A stretch of DNA of 64,000 nt from Streptomyces sp. NBC_00510 (GCA_036013505.1 CP107851.1:248001-312000), one strand, 5' to 3'. Counted from the first letter of the stretch, positions 18,241-26,841 are shown. Translations and numbers: made by a program. The notes: generated by a model not told the origin, from the sequence alone.

Positions 18241-18798
18241 ATGGCATCGTCCTGGACCGGTAAGCGGGTGCGCCTGCGCACTATTGAGCCCGATGACTGG
18301 ACGGCGTTCGCGCGCTTCGCGGACGATGACGGGCGGCGAGTGGGCCGGTTGGAACTGCCGCGGTCCGCCGAGAGCTATCGTGCCTGGGCGAAGGAGCAGG
18401 CCGTTGCCGAGTGCGATGACGACCGTTTCCGGTTGGTGGTCGAGACGACGGCCACGGGGGAGTTGGTCGGCGCGGTCGGCTCACATCGCACCGGTCGTTG
18501 TTCGGGCTGGTTCGAGTGTGAAGTCATGATCGGCGCCGGCCACCGGCGCAAGGGCTACGCGGCGGAAGCCGTGGTGCTGTTGCTGCGCTTCATGTTTGCC
18601 GAGCGGCGCTATCACAAGTGCCTGGCGGCGGTTTTGGCCGACAACGAGGCGTCGTTGGCGCTTTTTCGTCGGCTCGGCTTCACCGAGGAGGGGCGCTTGC
18701 GGGAACACGTTTTCTTCGCCGGCGGGCATCACGACCTCGTCATGATGGGCGTGCTCGCCGACGAGTTCGATCGGCGACACACGATGAGCGGGCCGTGA
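18241..18798 (+). CDS. GNAT family N-acetyltransferase (RimJ/RimL-like)
   Basis: This 185-residue protein begins VRLRTIEPDDWTAFARF. The acetyl-CoA motif A is EVMIGAGHRRKGYAAEAVVL (R/QxxGxG/A form: RRKGYAA). Motif B is ADNEASLALFRRLGFTEEGR, characteristic of the RimJ/RimL group that acetylates protein N-termini or small amines. It is convergent with the P450 fusion gene, with stops 110 bp apart, so it could be a tailoring gene of that cluster or unrelated. Confidence 0.87.
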   Translation: MASSWTGKRVRLRTIEPDDWTAFARFADDDGRRVGRLELPRSAESYRAWAKEQAVAECDDDRFRLVVETTATGELVGAVGSHRTGRCSGWFECEVMIGAGHRRKGYAAEAVVLLLRFMFAERRYHKCLAAVLADNEASLALFRRLGFTEEGRLREHVFFAGGHHDLVMMGVLADEFDRRHTMSGP

Positions 18799-18908
18799 GC
18801 AGATCGTCCGGGCGTGCGCGGAACGGTACTCGGACTTGATCGACGTTCGTCTGTTGAGCCAGCCGGTTCGTCCGCGGCGCGACCTTGCAACTGCCCTCGG
18901 CTGCCGCG

Positions 18909-21536
18909 TCAGCCGTCACCCTGCTGAATGTCCAGATGGATCGGGCCCCGAAGAACGGGGCTGGGCCGGTACGGCGGTGGGTCGGCGACCAACCTGGGGC
19001 GGTCGAGCCGGCAAGCCAGCTCGGTCAGCGCGATCTGGGTTTCCCGCCGGGCCAGCGGGCCGCCGAAACACAGGTGGATGCCGCTGCCGAACCCCAGGTG
19101 CTGATTGTCACGCCGATCCGGGTCGAAGCGGTCCGGATCGTGGAAGCGCTTCGGATCGCGACTGCCTGAGGCCAGCAGGAGCATGATCTGCGAGCCCTGG
19201 GGGATGGTGGTGTCGGCGACGGTGATGTCGCTGTACGCCGCCCGCCAGGGAATGATGTGCACGGGGGGCTCGTAGCGCAGCAGTTCCTCGACCAGCGGCA
19301 CGACGAGGTCCGGTTCGTCGCGCAGTCGCTGCAGCACCTGCGGGTGGCGCAGCAGCGTCAGCATGCCGTTGGTGATGAGGTTGACGACGGTCTCATGGCC
19401 GGCAATGAAGAGCAGTCTGGCGGTGGCGACGATGTCGGCGTCGGCCATCCGACCATCGGGCCCGTCGTCGTTGGCCAGCCGTGACAGCATGCCGTCTCCC
19501 GGCCGGCCGTGGCGCTGTTCCACCAGCTCGCCGAGGCACTGGCGCAAGTCCTTGCGGGCCTGTACGCCCTTGTCCAGTTTCTCCTTCGGGTCGGTCTCGG
19601 GGTTGTAGTCGATCGAGTTCATGATGTCGTTCACCCAGAGGTGGAACCTCGGCTCGTCCTCGCGTGGCACGCCAAGCAAGTGACAGATAACGGTTACGGG
19701 CAGCGGGAAGGCGAAATCGTCGACGACGTCGATCTGCTCCTTGCCCGCCAAACCGTCGATCAGGCTGCCGACGGTGGCGGTCAGGAAGCCTTCAAGTCCG
19801 GTCACCAGCCCAGGGGTGTGCGGGGGGCCGAAGTGACGCATCGCCATGCGCCGCAGGCGATCGTGCTCGGGCGAGTCCATGTGGATGAACGAGGACGTGA
19901 CCCGTTCCGGGGCTGAGGGCATCGGCGGACGCGTCAGATTGCGTGCGTCGGAACTCAGATGCGGGTCGTTCAGTATGTTCGTGATCTCGCGATAGGTGCT
20001 GATGACGTAGCTGCCGTCCTCCTGCCGAGCCACCGGCGTCTTGCGCAACTCGGCATACAGCGGGTAGGGGTCGGCCCGGGCGGAGTAGTCGAAGATCCGT
20101 TGCAGCGTGCCGGGCATGTGGGTCGTGGTCGTCCGGCCTTTCTCCTGCCCATGATGATGCACGGCCGTGACGCGGCACTCACCCGGGTCATGGCCTGTGA
20201 CGACCGCCGTGGCTTCCTGCGCGAGCAGGGCGGGGCCGGGGAAGTCGGCGGGCACCGGTTTCATGTCGGTCGGCTGGTCCGGCGTGGGGCAGGGGGGCGG
20301 GAAAGGTGCGGCTGTCTCAATCAACCGTCGGTAGTGGTTCAGCCACTTACCGTTGTTGAAGCTGGCGGCGGCTGTGACGCGGCCCCGATAGCCATATGCG
20401 GTGACGAAACGGTGGTCGTCGAGCGATCCCTGGGTGACAAGCATCTCGTCGGCGAAGGTCGGCACGCCGACGGACTTGATGTTGACGCCGAACTGGATCG
20501 ACCAGAACAGCGGGATGGACAGGTGGGGCCGGCGGTCCGCCTGGGCACTGACCATGTTGTGCGCCGCGACCTCTGCCTGCTCCACGGCGTTGGCCCAGTG
20601 CTCCATTGAGATGAGTCGGTTTTCGTAGATGGGGTTCGGGCAACGTGCCACGTCTCCCGCGGCGAAGACGTCGTCGATGACGCGGCCATGGATGTCGAGG
20701 GCGCGGCAGCCCGTGTCACAGGTGATTCCCCACACGCCCGCCGCCAGTCCCGACCCCCGCAGCCACTCGGTGTTGCGAACGCTCCCAAGTGCCACCACCG
20801 CCACATCGGCGTCGACCGTACTGCCGTCGTCGAAGTGAGCACGGCAAAACCGTCCCTGCGCGTCGCCCTCCAGCCGGGCGACCTTGACACCGCACCGCAG
20901 GTCGACACCGTGAGCGCGCTGCATGTCGGCCGCCACCTCGCCGATCATGGCGCCGAGCGCCCCGACCAGCGGGGCCGGCGCGAGTTCGGCGACCGTCACC
21001 GGGATGTCCCGCTCGCGGCAGACGGAGGCGATCTCGGAGCCGGTGAATCCCGCACCGATGACCAGCACCCGGGAGGGCCGGGCGGCAAGGGCCCGCTGCA
21101 GGCTCTCGGCATGCTCGCGTGTACGTACCACGAACACTCCGTCCAGGGCCGCCTCGGACTCGACGAACCACGGTCGGGCCCGTACCCCGGTGGAGATCAG
21201 TACCCGGTCGAAGGGAACCTCGCGTCCGTCGGCGAGACGCACGTGGTTCGTCGCGAGGTCCAGACGGCTGGCGGGCACCCCCAGCAGCCACTCCGCATCG
21301 ATGCCACGACGGCGGGGCAAAGTGGTGCCCCCGGCCGGCACCCACCCGGTCAGTACTTGCTTGGACAGGGGAGGCCGGTCGTAGGGCTCACCCAACTCGT
21401 CACCGATCATGGTCAACGATCCGGCGAAACCCTCGTCTCGCAGAGCCTCCGCGGCCCGCAGCCCCGCCAGCGAAGCCCCGACAACCACGATGCGGCCATC
21501 GCGCTTGAACGCACGCAGGTTGTCGATACCGGTCAT
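18909..21536 (-). CDS. ferredoxin reductase-cytochrome P450 fusion protein
   Basis: One uninterrupted 875-codon frame from the ATG at 21536. Residues 1-410 are a putidaredoxin-reductase-type FAD/NADH oxidoreductase: FAD site VVVGASLAGLRAAEALRDEG (17-36), NADH site VLVIGAGFTGSEIASV (157-172), second FAD motif FAAGDVA (291-297). Residues 411-473 are a linker. Residues 474-875 are a full-length P450 with I-helix AGHET, K-helix ELLR and heme loop FGSGIHLCFGG (Cys823). The ATG overlaps the ferredoxin stop (ATGA), implying coupled translation. ATG codon 474 (20117) could start the P450 alone, but I see no ribosome-binding site close to it. Electrons would run NADH to FAD to the partner ferredoxin to heme. 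Confidence 0.9.
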   Translation of the reverse strand: MTGIDNLRAFKRDGRIVVVGASLAGLRAAEALRDEGFAGSLTMIGDELGEPYDRPPLSKQVLTGWVPAGGTTLPRRRGIDAEWLLGVPASRLDLATNHVRLADGREVPFDRVLISTGVRARPWFVESEAALDGVFVVRTREHAESLQRALAARPSRVLVIGAGFTGSEIASVCRERDIPVTVAELAPAPLVGALGAMIGEVAADMQRAHGVDLRCGVKVARLEGDAQGRFCRAHFDDGSTVDADVAVVALGSVRNTEWLRGSGLAAGVWGITCDTGCRALDIHGRVIDDVFAAGDVARCPNPIYENRLISMEHWANAVEQAEVAAHNMVSAQADRRPHLSIPLFWSIQFGVNIKSVGVPTFADEMLVTQGSLDDHRFVTAYGYRGRVTAAASFNNGKWLNHYRRLIETAAPFPPPCPTPDQPTDMKPVPADFPGPALLAQEATAVVTGHDPGECRVTAVHHHGQEKGRTTTTHMPGTLQRIFDYSARADPYPLYAELRKTPVARQEDGSYVISTYREITNILNDPHLSSDARNLTRPPMPSAPERVTSSFIHMDSPEHDRLRRMAMRHFGPPHTPGLVTGLEGFLTATVGSLIDGLAGKEQIDVVDDFAFPLPVTVICHLLGVPREDEPRFHLWVNDIMNSIDYNPETDPKEKLDKGVQARKDLRQCLGELVEQRHGRPGDGMLSRLANDDGPDGRMADADIVATARLLFIAGHETVVNLITNGMLTLLRHPQVLQRLRDEPDLVVPLVEELLRYEPPVHIIPWRAAYSDITVADTTIPQGSQIMLLLASGSRDPKRFHDPDRFDPDRRDNQHLGFGSGIHLCFGGPLARRETQIALTELACRLDRPRLVADPPPYRPSPVLRGPIHLDIQQGDG

Positions 21537-21760
21537 GACGGCGGCGCCTCCGCCGGTGCGTGCCGCGCCTCCAGTCGGTCGACCAGGATCGCCTGGACCG
21601 GGCAGGCCGCCGCGGCGCGGAGCACCTGGTCGCGCTGGGCGTCGTCGGGGTTCGGGTCGTACATGAGCGCTTCCTGACCGTGCATCCGGAACGCCTCCGG
21701 AGCCAGGAACGCGCACTGCGCGTACCCCACACATCGGGAAAGATCAACGACGACTTTCAC
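21533..21760 (-). CDS. small P450-type ferredoxin
   Basis: The protein is 75 residues from the GTG at 21760, preceded by GGAGGT at good spacing. VDLSRCVGYAQCAFLAPEAF and AAACPVQAI provide three cluster cysteines (CxxYxxC...CP), with Tyr where [4Fe-4S] ferredoxins have Cys and many P450 ferredoxins have His. A [3Fe-4S] or unusual four-iron cluster is expected. It lies 52 bp after the P450 at 21813 and overlaps the reductase-P450 fusion by four bases, so it is the likely electron carrier for both P450s. Confidence 0.88.
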   Translation of the reverse strand: MKVVVDLSRCVGYAQCAFLAPEAFRMHGQEALMYDPNPDDAQRDQVLRAAAACPVQAILVDRLEARHAPAEAPPS

Positions 21761-21812
21761 CCCGACCTCCACAGGGAGTGGGAGCTGCAGACCCTCACGT
21801 TGAGGCGGTGTG

Positions 21813-23138
21813 TCACCGAAGGCAGGACGGCGCTCGGCCGCGCACGGAGGCACGCAGGTGCAGGCCGGGGGTTGCGAGACCTTCGAAGGTGGTGACTCGG
21901 TAGCCGGGTTCCGGGCCGGGTGGCTCGCTCAGGTGGTAGCGGTGGGCGGTGTGGGCGGTCAGGACCGTGAGCATGGCCATGGCCAGGGCAGCTCCCTCGC
22001 AGCTGTGGGGCCCGGTGCCGAAGGCGAGGAAGACCCCGGGTTTCGCCGGAGAGCACGAATCATCGAGCCAGCGTTCGGGTCGGAACCGGTCCGGCTCTGG
22101 GTGTTCCCGTGCGTCGCGGTGGGCGGTGTAGGGGCAGACGAGAACGGTGGACCCGGCGTCGATGGTGTAGTCGCCGAGCTGGGTCCGCTGCGGGGCGCGC
22201 CGGGTCAGCAGCCAGCTCGGGGGGTGTAGCCGGAGCACTTCGCTTACCAGCGCCCGAGTGTATTGCAGGCGCTCGAGGTGGGTGCTGGTCGTCGCGGCCG
22301 CGTCTGCGGGCAGCATGGCGGCTTCGGCCGCGATTCGGTCCGCGGCCTCGGGGTGGCGGGCCAGGTGAAGCAGGATCCATCCGGCTGCCCGGGAAGGTGT
22401 CTCGAAGGTAGCGACGGTGATTCCGGGCAGAGTGTCGAGGATGGCCCCTTCCGACAGTGCGCCGTAGCGGCAGGAGGGGCGGAGCATCTGTCCGAGCACG
22501 TCGTCACCGAGCCGACCCGATGAACGGCGCCGCCGGACGATGGGCCGCAAGGCGTCGGTGAAGGCGACCTGTTGCTGGGTGCGGAACCGCCGAGCCGGTG
22601 TGGGGACCCAGCCCGGCCATACCCAGCGCGTGGGGCGAACGAGCACCTCCCGGGCCACGAAGAGCTGCCAGGCGAAGGGCAGCAGGGTGGGAGCGTCTTC
22701 GGAGAAGAGATAACGCACGCCGACCTCCGCCAAGACCGGCCGGACCAGGGGCAGAATCTCCACGTCCCGACCCGTGGGCCACTGGTCGGCAAACCGAGCG
22801 GTCCCGGACGCGATCTCACCGATCCGGGCCACAACCGCCTGCGGACGCAGCCCGCGCATACGGGCGGCGCGCGCGTGCGCACGCTCCTCGGACGTCGGCG
22901 CGCCGCCGCCGGCCCGCTTCAACGGCGGGAAGAGGGGCGAGGGCGGCTTGGGGAAGTCCTGCGCACGGTGCAGGACTTCTTCACACGGCCCGGCCGTGGC
23001 GGCTACGTAGACACCCGGCTCCAGCTGCCAGACGTCCCCGCACTCGTCAGCGCCACGGCGCGCCAATGCCAGCCGGTCACGGCTCCAAGCCGCGAAGTTG
23101 CCCTCGGGCAACCGCGGCGGCTCATTCACTCGGCCCAT
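21813..23138 (-). CDS. cytochrome P450
   Basis: This 441-residue protein starts at the ATG at 23138 (MGRVNEPPRLPEGNFAAWSR). It has an unusual I-helix (ITVATFETPSRAAGW, with ATFET in place of AGxxT), K-helix EVLRLHPPSW, PERW meander and heme loop FGTGPHSCEG with the thiolate at Cys380. It is divergent from the P450 module of the fusion. It is the first enzyme gene after the 30-residue peptide gene and a hairpin, and is cotranscribed with ferredoxin and reductase. I infer a role in oxidising or cross-linking the peptide; an unlinked small-molecule role is possible. Confidence 0.9.
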   Translation of the reverse strand: MGRVNEPPRLPEGNFAAWSRDRLALARRGADECGDVWQLEPGVYVAATAGPCEEVLHRAQDFPKPPSPLFPPLKRAGGGAPTSEERAHARAARMRGLRPQAVVARIGEIASGTARFADQWPTGRDVEILPLVRPVLAEVGVRYLFSEDAPTLLPFAWQLFVAREVLVRPTRWVWPGWVPTPARRFRTQQQVAFTDALRPIVRRRRSSGRLGDDVLGQMLRPSCRYGALSEGAILDTLPGITVATFETPSRAAGWILLHLARHPEAADRIAAEAAMLPADAAATTSTHLERLQYTRALVSEVLRLHPPSWLLTRRAPQRTQLGDYTIDAGSTVLVCPYTAHRDAREHPEPDRFRPERWLDDSCSPAKPGVFLAFGTGPHSCEGAALAMAMLTVLTAHTAHRYHLSEPPGPEPGYRVTTFEGLATPGLHLRASVRGRAPSCLR

Positions 23139-23190
23139 GAGATCGCCCTTGACGCTCGTACCTTTCCAGGTCGATATCGTCGGCAGCATG

Positions 23191-23213
23191 GCCGGGCGCC
23201 TGTGGCGCCCGGC
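23191..23213 (-). terminator. hairpin between peptide gene and P450 (attenuator-like)
   Basis: GCCGGGCGCC and GGCGCCCGGC flank the loop TGT, giving a perfect 10-bp stem starting 7 bp after the peptide stop codon. There is no T-run. Its position suits partial termination giving excess precursor mRNA over enzyme mRNA, as is common in RiPP operons. Confidence 0.6.
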
Positions 23214-23220
23214 AGCGCGG

Positions 23221-23313
23221 TCACGCCTTGTCGGCGGACGTACCCCAGTCGTGGGCCCCGTACGCACCGTAGTTGCGAGTGAACGACAACTTGGCGAGCA
23301 GCTTGGCGATCAT
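23221..23313 (-). CDS. 30-residue peptide, candidate precursor for P450 modification
   Basis: The ATG at 23313 is preceded by GAGGAGTGAATT (strong ribosome-binding site GAGGAG). The peptide has an amphipathic cationic first half (MIAKLLAKLSF, Lys4 and Lys8) and a Gly/aromatic second half (NYGAYGAHDWG) with Tyr15, Tyr18, His21 and Trp23, ending with Lys-Ala. There is no signal peptide, no Cys, and no Ser/Thr-rich lanthipeptide core. Gene order (peptide, hairpin, P450, ferredoxin, reductase-P450) fits ribosomal peptides cross-linked by P450s. GGGTAT-GAT-ATGCCC at 23337-23351 is an imperfect palindrome just upstream. The size is below most gene-caller limits. Function is inferred only. Confidence 0.65.
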   Translation of the reverse strand: MIAKLLAKLSFTRNYGAYGAHDWGTSADKA

Positions 23314-23619
23314 AATTCACTCCTCTCGCCTGCCGTGGGTATGATATGCCCCACTTTACACACATGCTCCAGAGCGTCGACGTGGATATCAGGCGCGTGC
23401 TTGCGTGCCGGACCCGCAGCCGGCCAACCTCACCCCGGTGTCGGCGGTCGGTGCCGCCCCGGCCGCGAGGTACGCCGGCGCCGGTCACCTCAAGAACCGG
23501 GGGCACCAGCGCCCCGAAGGAACGGAACGGCATTCGCGCGAACCGGTCACCTCGCACCTTGGGAGGCGGCGGGTTGGTGACCACTGCCAATAGAGGCCGA
23601 CGACGGCACCGAACCGGCG

Positions 23620-24192
23620 CCGTCCGCCTACAGACCGGGCGCGCACAGTACCCGTCCAGGTACCAGAACGCCGCCGAGTACCAGGCCAGGGCGATCATCA
23701 TGACGAGCGCGCCACCGGCGAGCGGGAGCGCCCAGCCCGGCCAGCGGCGGTGGCGCACCACGACGACCTTGGCGGCAAAGGCCCCATAGAGAAAACAGCC
23801 GGCGAGCGAGTGCAGCGCCACCGGTCCCCGTCAGGCTGACGCCGTCGGAGATGATGCATTCTTGGGCGATCGGGATGGAGAGCAGGAAAGCGACCAGACC
23901 GATCAGGCGGTGCACGGTGGGCACCGGTGCGGTGCGGCCCGCAGGCCGGGCAGCCGGCCGTACATCCACAGCACGAGGAGCAGCCGGATCAGCGCCAGGC
24001 CGGCAGAGCGCTGCCCAGCTCGGCCTTGAGCAGGAAGACGCCGTGGCCGTGCACTCCCAAAAAGGCTGCGCCGGCACTCCGGGTGGTGTGCACCCGCCCG
24101 TACCAGATGAGGACGGCGGTCACAACCAGGCGCAGCAGCCACAGCAGCCCCAGGAACTGCCGGGATTCGGTGCGCGAGGCGAGGCGTGGCAT
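23620..24192 (-). pseudogene. DUF6529-like membrane protein, multiply frameshifted
   Basis: From the ATG near 24192 one frame encodes MPRLASRTESRQFLGLLWLL and VHGHGVFLLKAELGSALPAW. The next frame gives LIRLLLVLWMYGRLPGL, the next TVHRLIGLVAFLLSIPIAQE, and the last HSLAGCFLYGAFAAKVVVVR and LAWYSAAFWYLDGY. Joined, these make a four- to five-helix membrane protein resembling the DUF6529 family of actinobacteria. At least three frame changes disable it unless they are sequence errors. It follows the membrane protein and lipoprotein genes in the same orientation. Confidence 0.55.
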
Positions 24193-24196
24193 GTGA

Positions 24197-24688
24197 TCAG
24201 CCGCCCCCGCCGTCGGCCTTGCCACCCCGAGGAGCGCCGGCCCGAGCGGACGCAGTGCGCGGCGGGCCGGTGATCAGAAAGCCCACGAGCGAGGTCACAG
24301 CGCCGACGGCCTCGGCGATCGCGCTGCCGGTCCTCTTCGGCCCCCAATACGGCTCGTACATGTTCGGCAGCGGACCGAGAGCGCCCACGTTCACATACCC
24401 ATAGAGCAGCACAGCGCCCAGCGCGGAGACGGACACCAGGAACGCGAACATCCACACCAGCCGCCGGCGACCGAACAGCAGGACCAACAGCGCGGCCAGC
24501 GACGCCACGGCGGCTTCGAGGCGAAACAGCGTTCCCTGGCTGATCTGACGCCCGACCACATCGTAGGGGCCGGCGAGGTCGGCGTGCACGTAGGCGTCCA
24601 CGGCCAGTGCGGCCGCAGTCACCACTTGGAGCATCACTCGGATGACCGTGTGGCTGCGCGGACGGTCGCCGGGTCCGGGAGCCATCAC
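24197..24688 (-). CDS. four-helix integral membrane protein
   Basis: This 163-residue product has four hydrophobic segments (VIRVMLQVVTAAALAVDAYV, FRLEAAVASLAALLVLLF, LVWMFAFLVSVSALGAVLLY, IAEAVGAVTSLVGFLI) and conserved-looking DAYVHADL and YEPYWGPKRT. It shares fold pattern and an HA(D/Q)LY-type helix-1 end with the membrane protein at 30365, which sits beside a cupredoxin. Its ATG overlaps the stop of the upstream lipoprotein gene. Function unknown. Confidence 0.75.
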   Translation of the reverse strand: MMAPGPGDRPRSHTVIRVMLQVVTAAALAVDAYVHADLAGPYDVVGRQISQGTLFRLEAAVASLAALLVLLFGRRRLVWMFAFLVSVSALGAVLLYGYVNVGALGPLPNMYEPYWGPKRTGSAIAEAVGAVTSLVGFLITGPPRTASARAGAPRGGKADGGGG

Positions 24689-24927
24689 TACTGCTCGACC
24701 GCGCTTGCCGCGGCCCTGCCGGGCACCGGGGACGCCGGGCCGTTCCCGCCGACCTGGAGGTGGGTGTCCATAGCGAGTTCCTTGTGCTCGTCGATGGGAC
24801 TCGACCCCCGGTCAGGGCCGGGGCTGAAACTGCTGGAGCACGCAGTGGCAGCGGTCAGCACGGCGAGTGGCAGGAACCGCAGTCCGGCGCGGGCGCCACG
24901 CGGGAATTCGACAACGTGCACGACCAT
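24688..24927 (-). CDS. short putative lipoprotein
   Basis: The 79-residue reading has a basic N-terminus, hydrophobic LRFLPLAVLTAATAC with a lipobox-like LTAATAC, then a Ser/Pro/Gly-rich tail. It may be a truncated cupredoxin-type lipoprotein like the one at 31857, but no copper ligands are left. It is translationally coupled to the next membrane protein. Confidence 0.5.
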   Translation of the reverse strand: MVVHVVEFPRGARAGLRFLPLAVLTAATACSSSFSPGPDRGSSPIDEHKELAMDTHLQVGGNGPASPVPGRAAASAVEQ

Positions 24928-25199
24928 GTTTCGCGGCCTCCCTTCCGAGACGAGACTGGCCCAAGTTCCCGATCACGCCAACGCCGACACTCGCCCCGCA
25001 CGGGCCATCACCCGCTCGGGCGAGGATATGCCCGGTGCACGCCCCAGATCCTTCGACAGCAGCTCAACCCATGGCTGTACTGCGATCTGGAGTCTCTGAC
25101 CCTGGCGCTGTTCAGCAAGATCCGCGAAGCCCTCCTCTCCGCTCGCCAACCGATCAGGCAGGCTCGAAGAACGGCTCGGGCATGGTCTGTGCCACGGGC

Positions 25200-25714
25200 T
25201 CAGGCGCTTGCCTGTGCCGCGGAGGGGGGCCAGAACCCGGGTTCGGTGAGGATCCGGTACAGGAACTCCGTGGCGGTCATCTCGTAACGGTTCCACTCCC
25301 AGGTGTCCACCTGCATGGTGAGGACCGGCCATGCGTCCACCGCGCCGTCCGTGACCTAGAACCAGTCGCCCGAACGCGAGGATCCCCATGGGATCAGGCC
25401 CCCGCCCTGCCGGGCTCATGGATCCTGTACGGCGCGAACGGGCCGTCCGAACTGTCGTCGCTCTCCAGCAGATAGCGCCATTCCCCAACCAGATCCTGCA
25501 CGCGGGACTCGTCGGCGCACAGCACCGTCATCTCCCGCGAGAACTCGCCGGCGCCGAAGGCCTGACACAACAGCTTGTAATCGCTCGGCAGCTCGGTCCC
25601 CAGCGCCGCTTCGATCTCCGCCCAGGGCTGCGCGACGTCCCGCACGTCCCAACCCGTGCGACGGAGAAGAGAAGCCACCCACACGACGAACCTCACCTGC
25701 CCAGCAACGACCAT
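25200..25714 (-). pseudogene. SMI1/KNR4 (SUKH) family protein, frameshift plus nonsense
   Basis: From the ATG at 25714 the frame has the SUKH start WAEIEAALGTELPSDYKLLC and AFGAGEFSREMTVLC. It loses frame near 25420. The continuation reads PWGSSRSGDWF, then TAG where Trp/Leu is expected, then VTD, LTMQVDTWEWNRYEMTATEF and LYRILTEPGFWPPS. Both defects are small, so decay is recent. SUKH proteins act mainly as immunity proteins to nuclease-type toxins. Confidence 0.65.
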
Positions 25715-25906
25715 TGTTCATCGTCAGAACCCCGCGCGACACGAAACGAGATCATCACACACCAAGATCCACTTCAATACACGTCCAGGGGGTTCGCCTT
25801 CGCTGCCATTCGCAGGTGTTGTTGACCGGACGCAGCACGTTTGTGCCCTATGCGGGCTCTGGCTCGAGAGGTTCGCCAGAGCCCCCACAGCGGCCGCATA
25901 AGCGGG

Positions 25907-26299
25907 TCAGTAGGCGACCCGGCCCGAGCTGGGCCGGTCAAACTGCAGGTAGAACGAGGTGTTGTCCAGGACGTCGGTTGCCGCCAGTCCCCAGGTGCCG
26001 GCAGCTATCCAGCGCTTGCTGTTGCAGTAGTAGTTGCCGTTGCTGGGGTTGAAGCAAGTTTGCACGTAGACGCCGTTGTTGGGCTTGACGTTGATGTCGT
26101 TGCAGCTGGACGTGGTGACGGCCCAGGAGGTGGTGCCCTCAGGCCAGTAGTTGTAGGTGGGGTCGCTGTTGTAGCCCTTGGCGGTGCCAAGGCAGGACGT
26201 TGCGGCGGCACTGGCCGACGTGCTGACCGCTGCGGTGAGTCCGGCAGCTGCCAGCGTGGCGGCCGCGAAGACACTGAGGGCACGGGATCGGATACGCAT
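25907..26299 (-). CDS. small secreted protein, unknown function
   Basis: This 130-residue product from the ATG at 26299 has a clear Sec signal (MRIRSRALSVFAAATLAAAG, cleavage about ASA-AA at 31). The mature part has four cysteines (SCLG, SSCND, QTCF, YYCN), enough for two disulfides, and is rich in Asn/Tyr/Trp, suggesting a compact extracellular domain. No family recognised. It stands alone with a long spacer upstream. Confidence 0.75.
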   Translation of the reverse strand: MRIRSRALSVFAAATLAAAGLTAAVSTSASAAATSCLGTAKGYNSDPTYNYWPEGTTSWAVTTSSCNDINVKPNNGVYVQTCFNPSNGNYYCNSKRWIAAGTWGLAATDVLDNTSFYLQFDRPSSGRVAY

Positions 26300-26597
26300 G
26301 GCCTCTCTTTCTCGATGTGCACCTGCCAACGAACCAGGAGGCTAGAGGTTCGAACGATTTTCCGAACAGTGCAAGATTGGCCAACACCGAGGCGGACCCT
26401 CATCGGCGCGTCGAGGTCGGGCGCGAGAGCAACTCACCGCAAACCGAGACTCGCCGGCAGCCCGCACGAAGGCCCGCGCCGACGATCCGCAGACGTGCCC
26501 CGGGACAGGCTCGGCCAGCCAAGACGGCACAGTGGGGCACGACCGGCATGCAGTCGGCGGTCACGAGATGGCGAGCTGAGCTGGTCGCCGGCACAAG

Positions 26598-26644
26598 CGA
26601 AAGGGCTCCTGCCACCGCCGGGGGCGGTGGCAGGAGCCCTTTCG
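26598..26644. terminator. 22-bp perfect-stem hairpin
   Basis: Twenty-two bases beginning CGAAAGGGCTCC pair exactly with the arm ending GGAGCCCTTTCG across the loop GGG. It is the longest perfect inverted repeat I found. No intact gene ends beside it. Confidence 0.7.
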
Positions 26645-26655
26645 GCTCTACCTGA

Positions 26656-26841
26656 TGCAACGACGACCTCCCCACTGACCAGGCCCGCCTCTGCGCGATC
26701 GAGCGGTACCTGATGCTGCAACTGGGCCAAACACGGGTCCAGTACCGGCACGCGGGAGCACACCCGGAACTCCGCGCCCACAAGGCGCCGCTCGCTGCTT
26801 GGTGGTGGCGGGACCCAGGCCTGAAAAGGATGGCCCCTTGA
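26656..26841 (+). pseudogene. unrecognised coding remnant
   Basis: A 61-codon frame without a start reads ARLCAIERYLMLQLGQTRVQ, then HPELRAHKAPLAAWWWRDPG. Its composition is protein-like and unlike random frames nearby. Family unknown. It directly follows the long hairpin. Confidence 0.25.
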
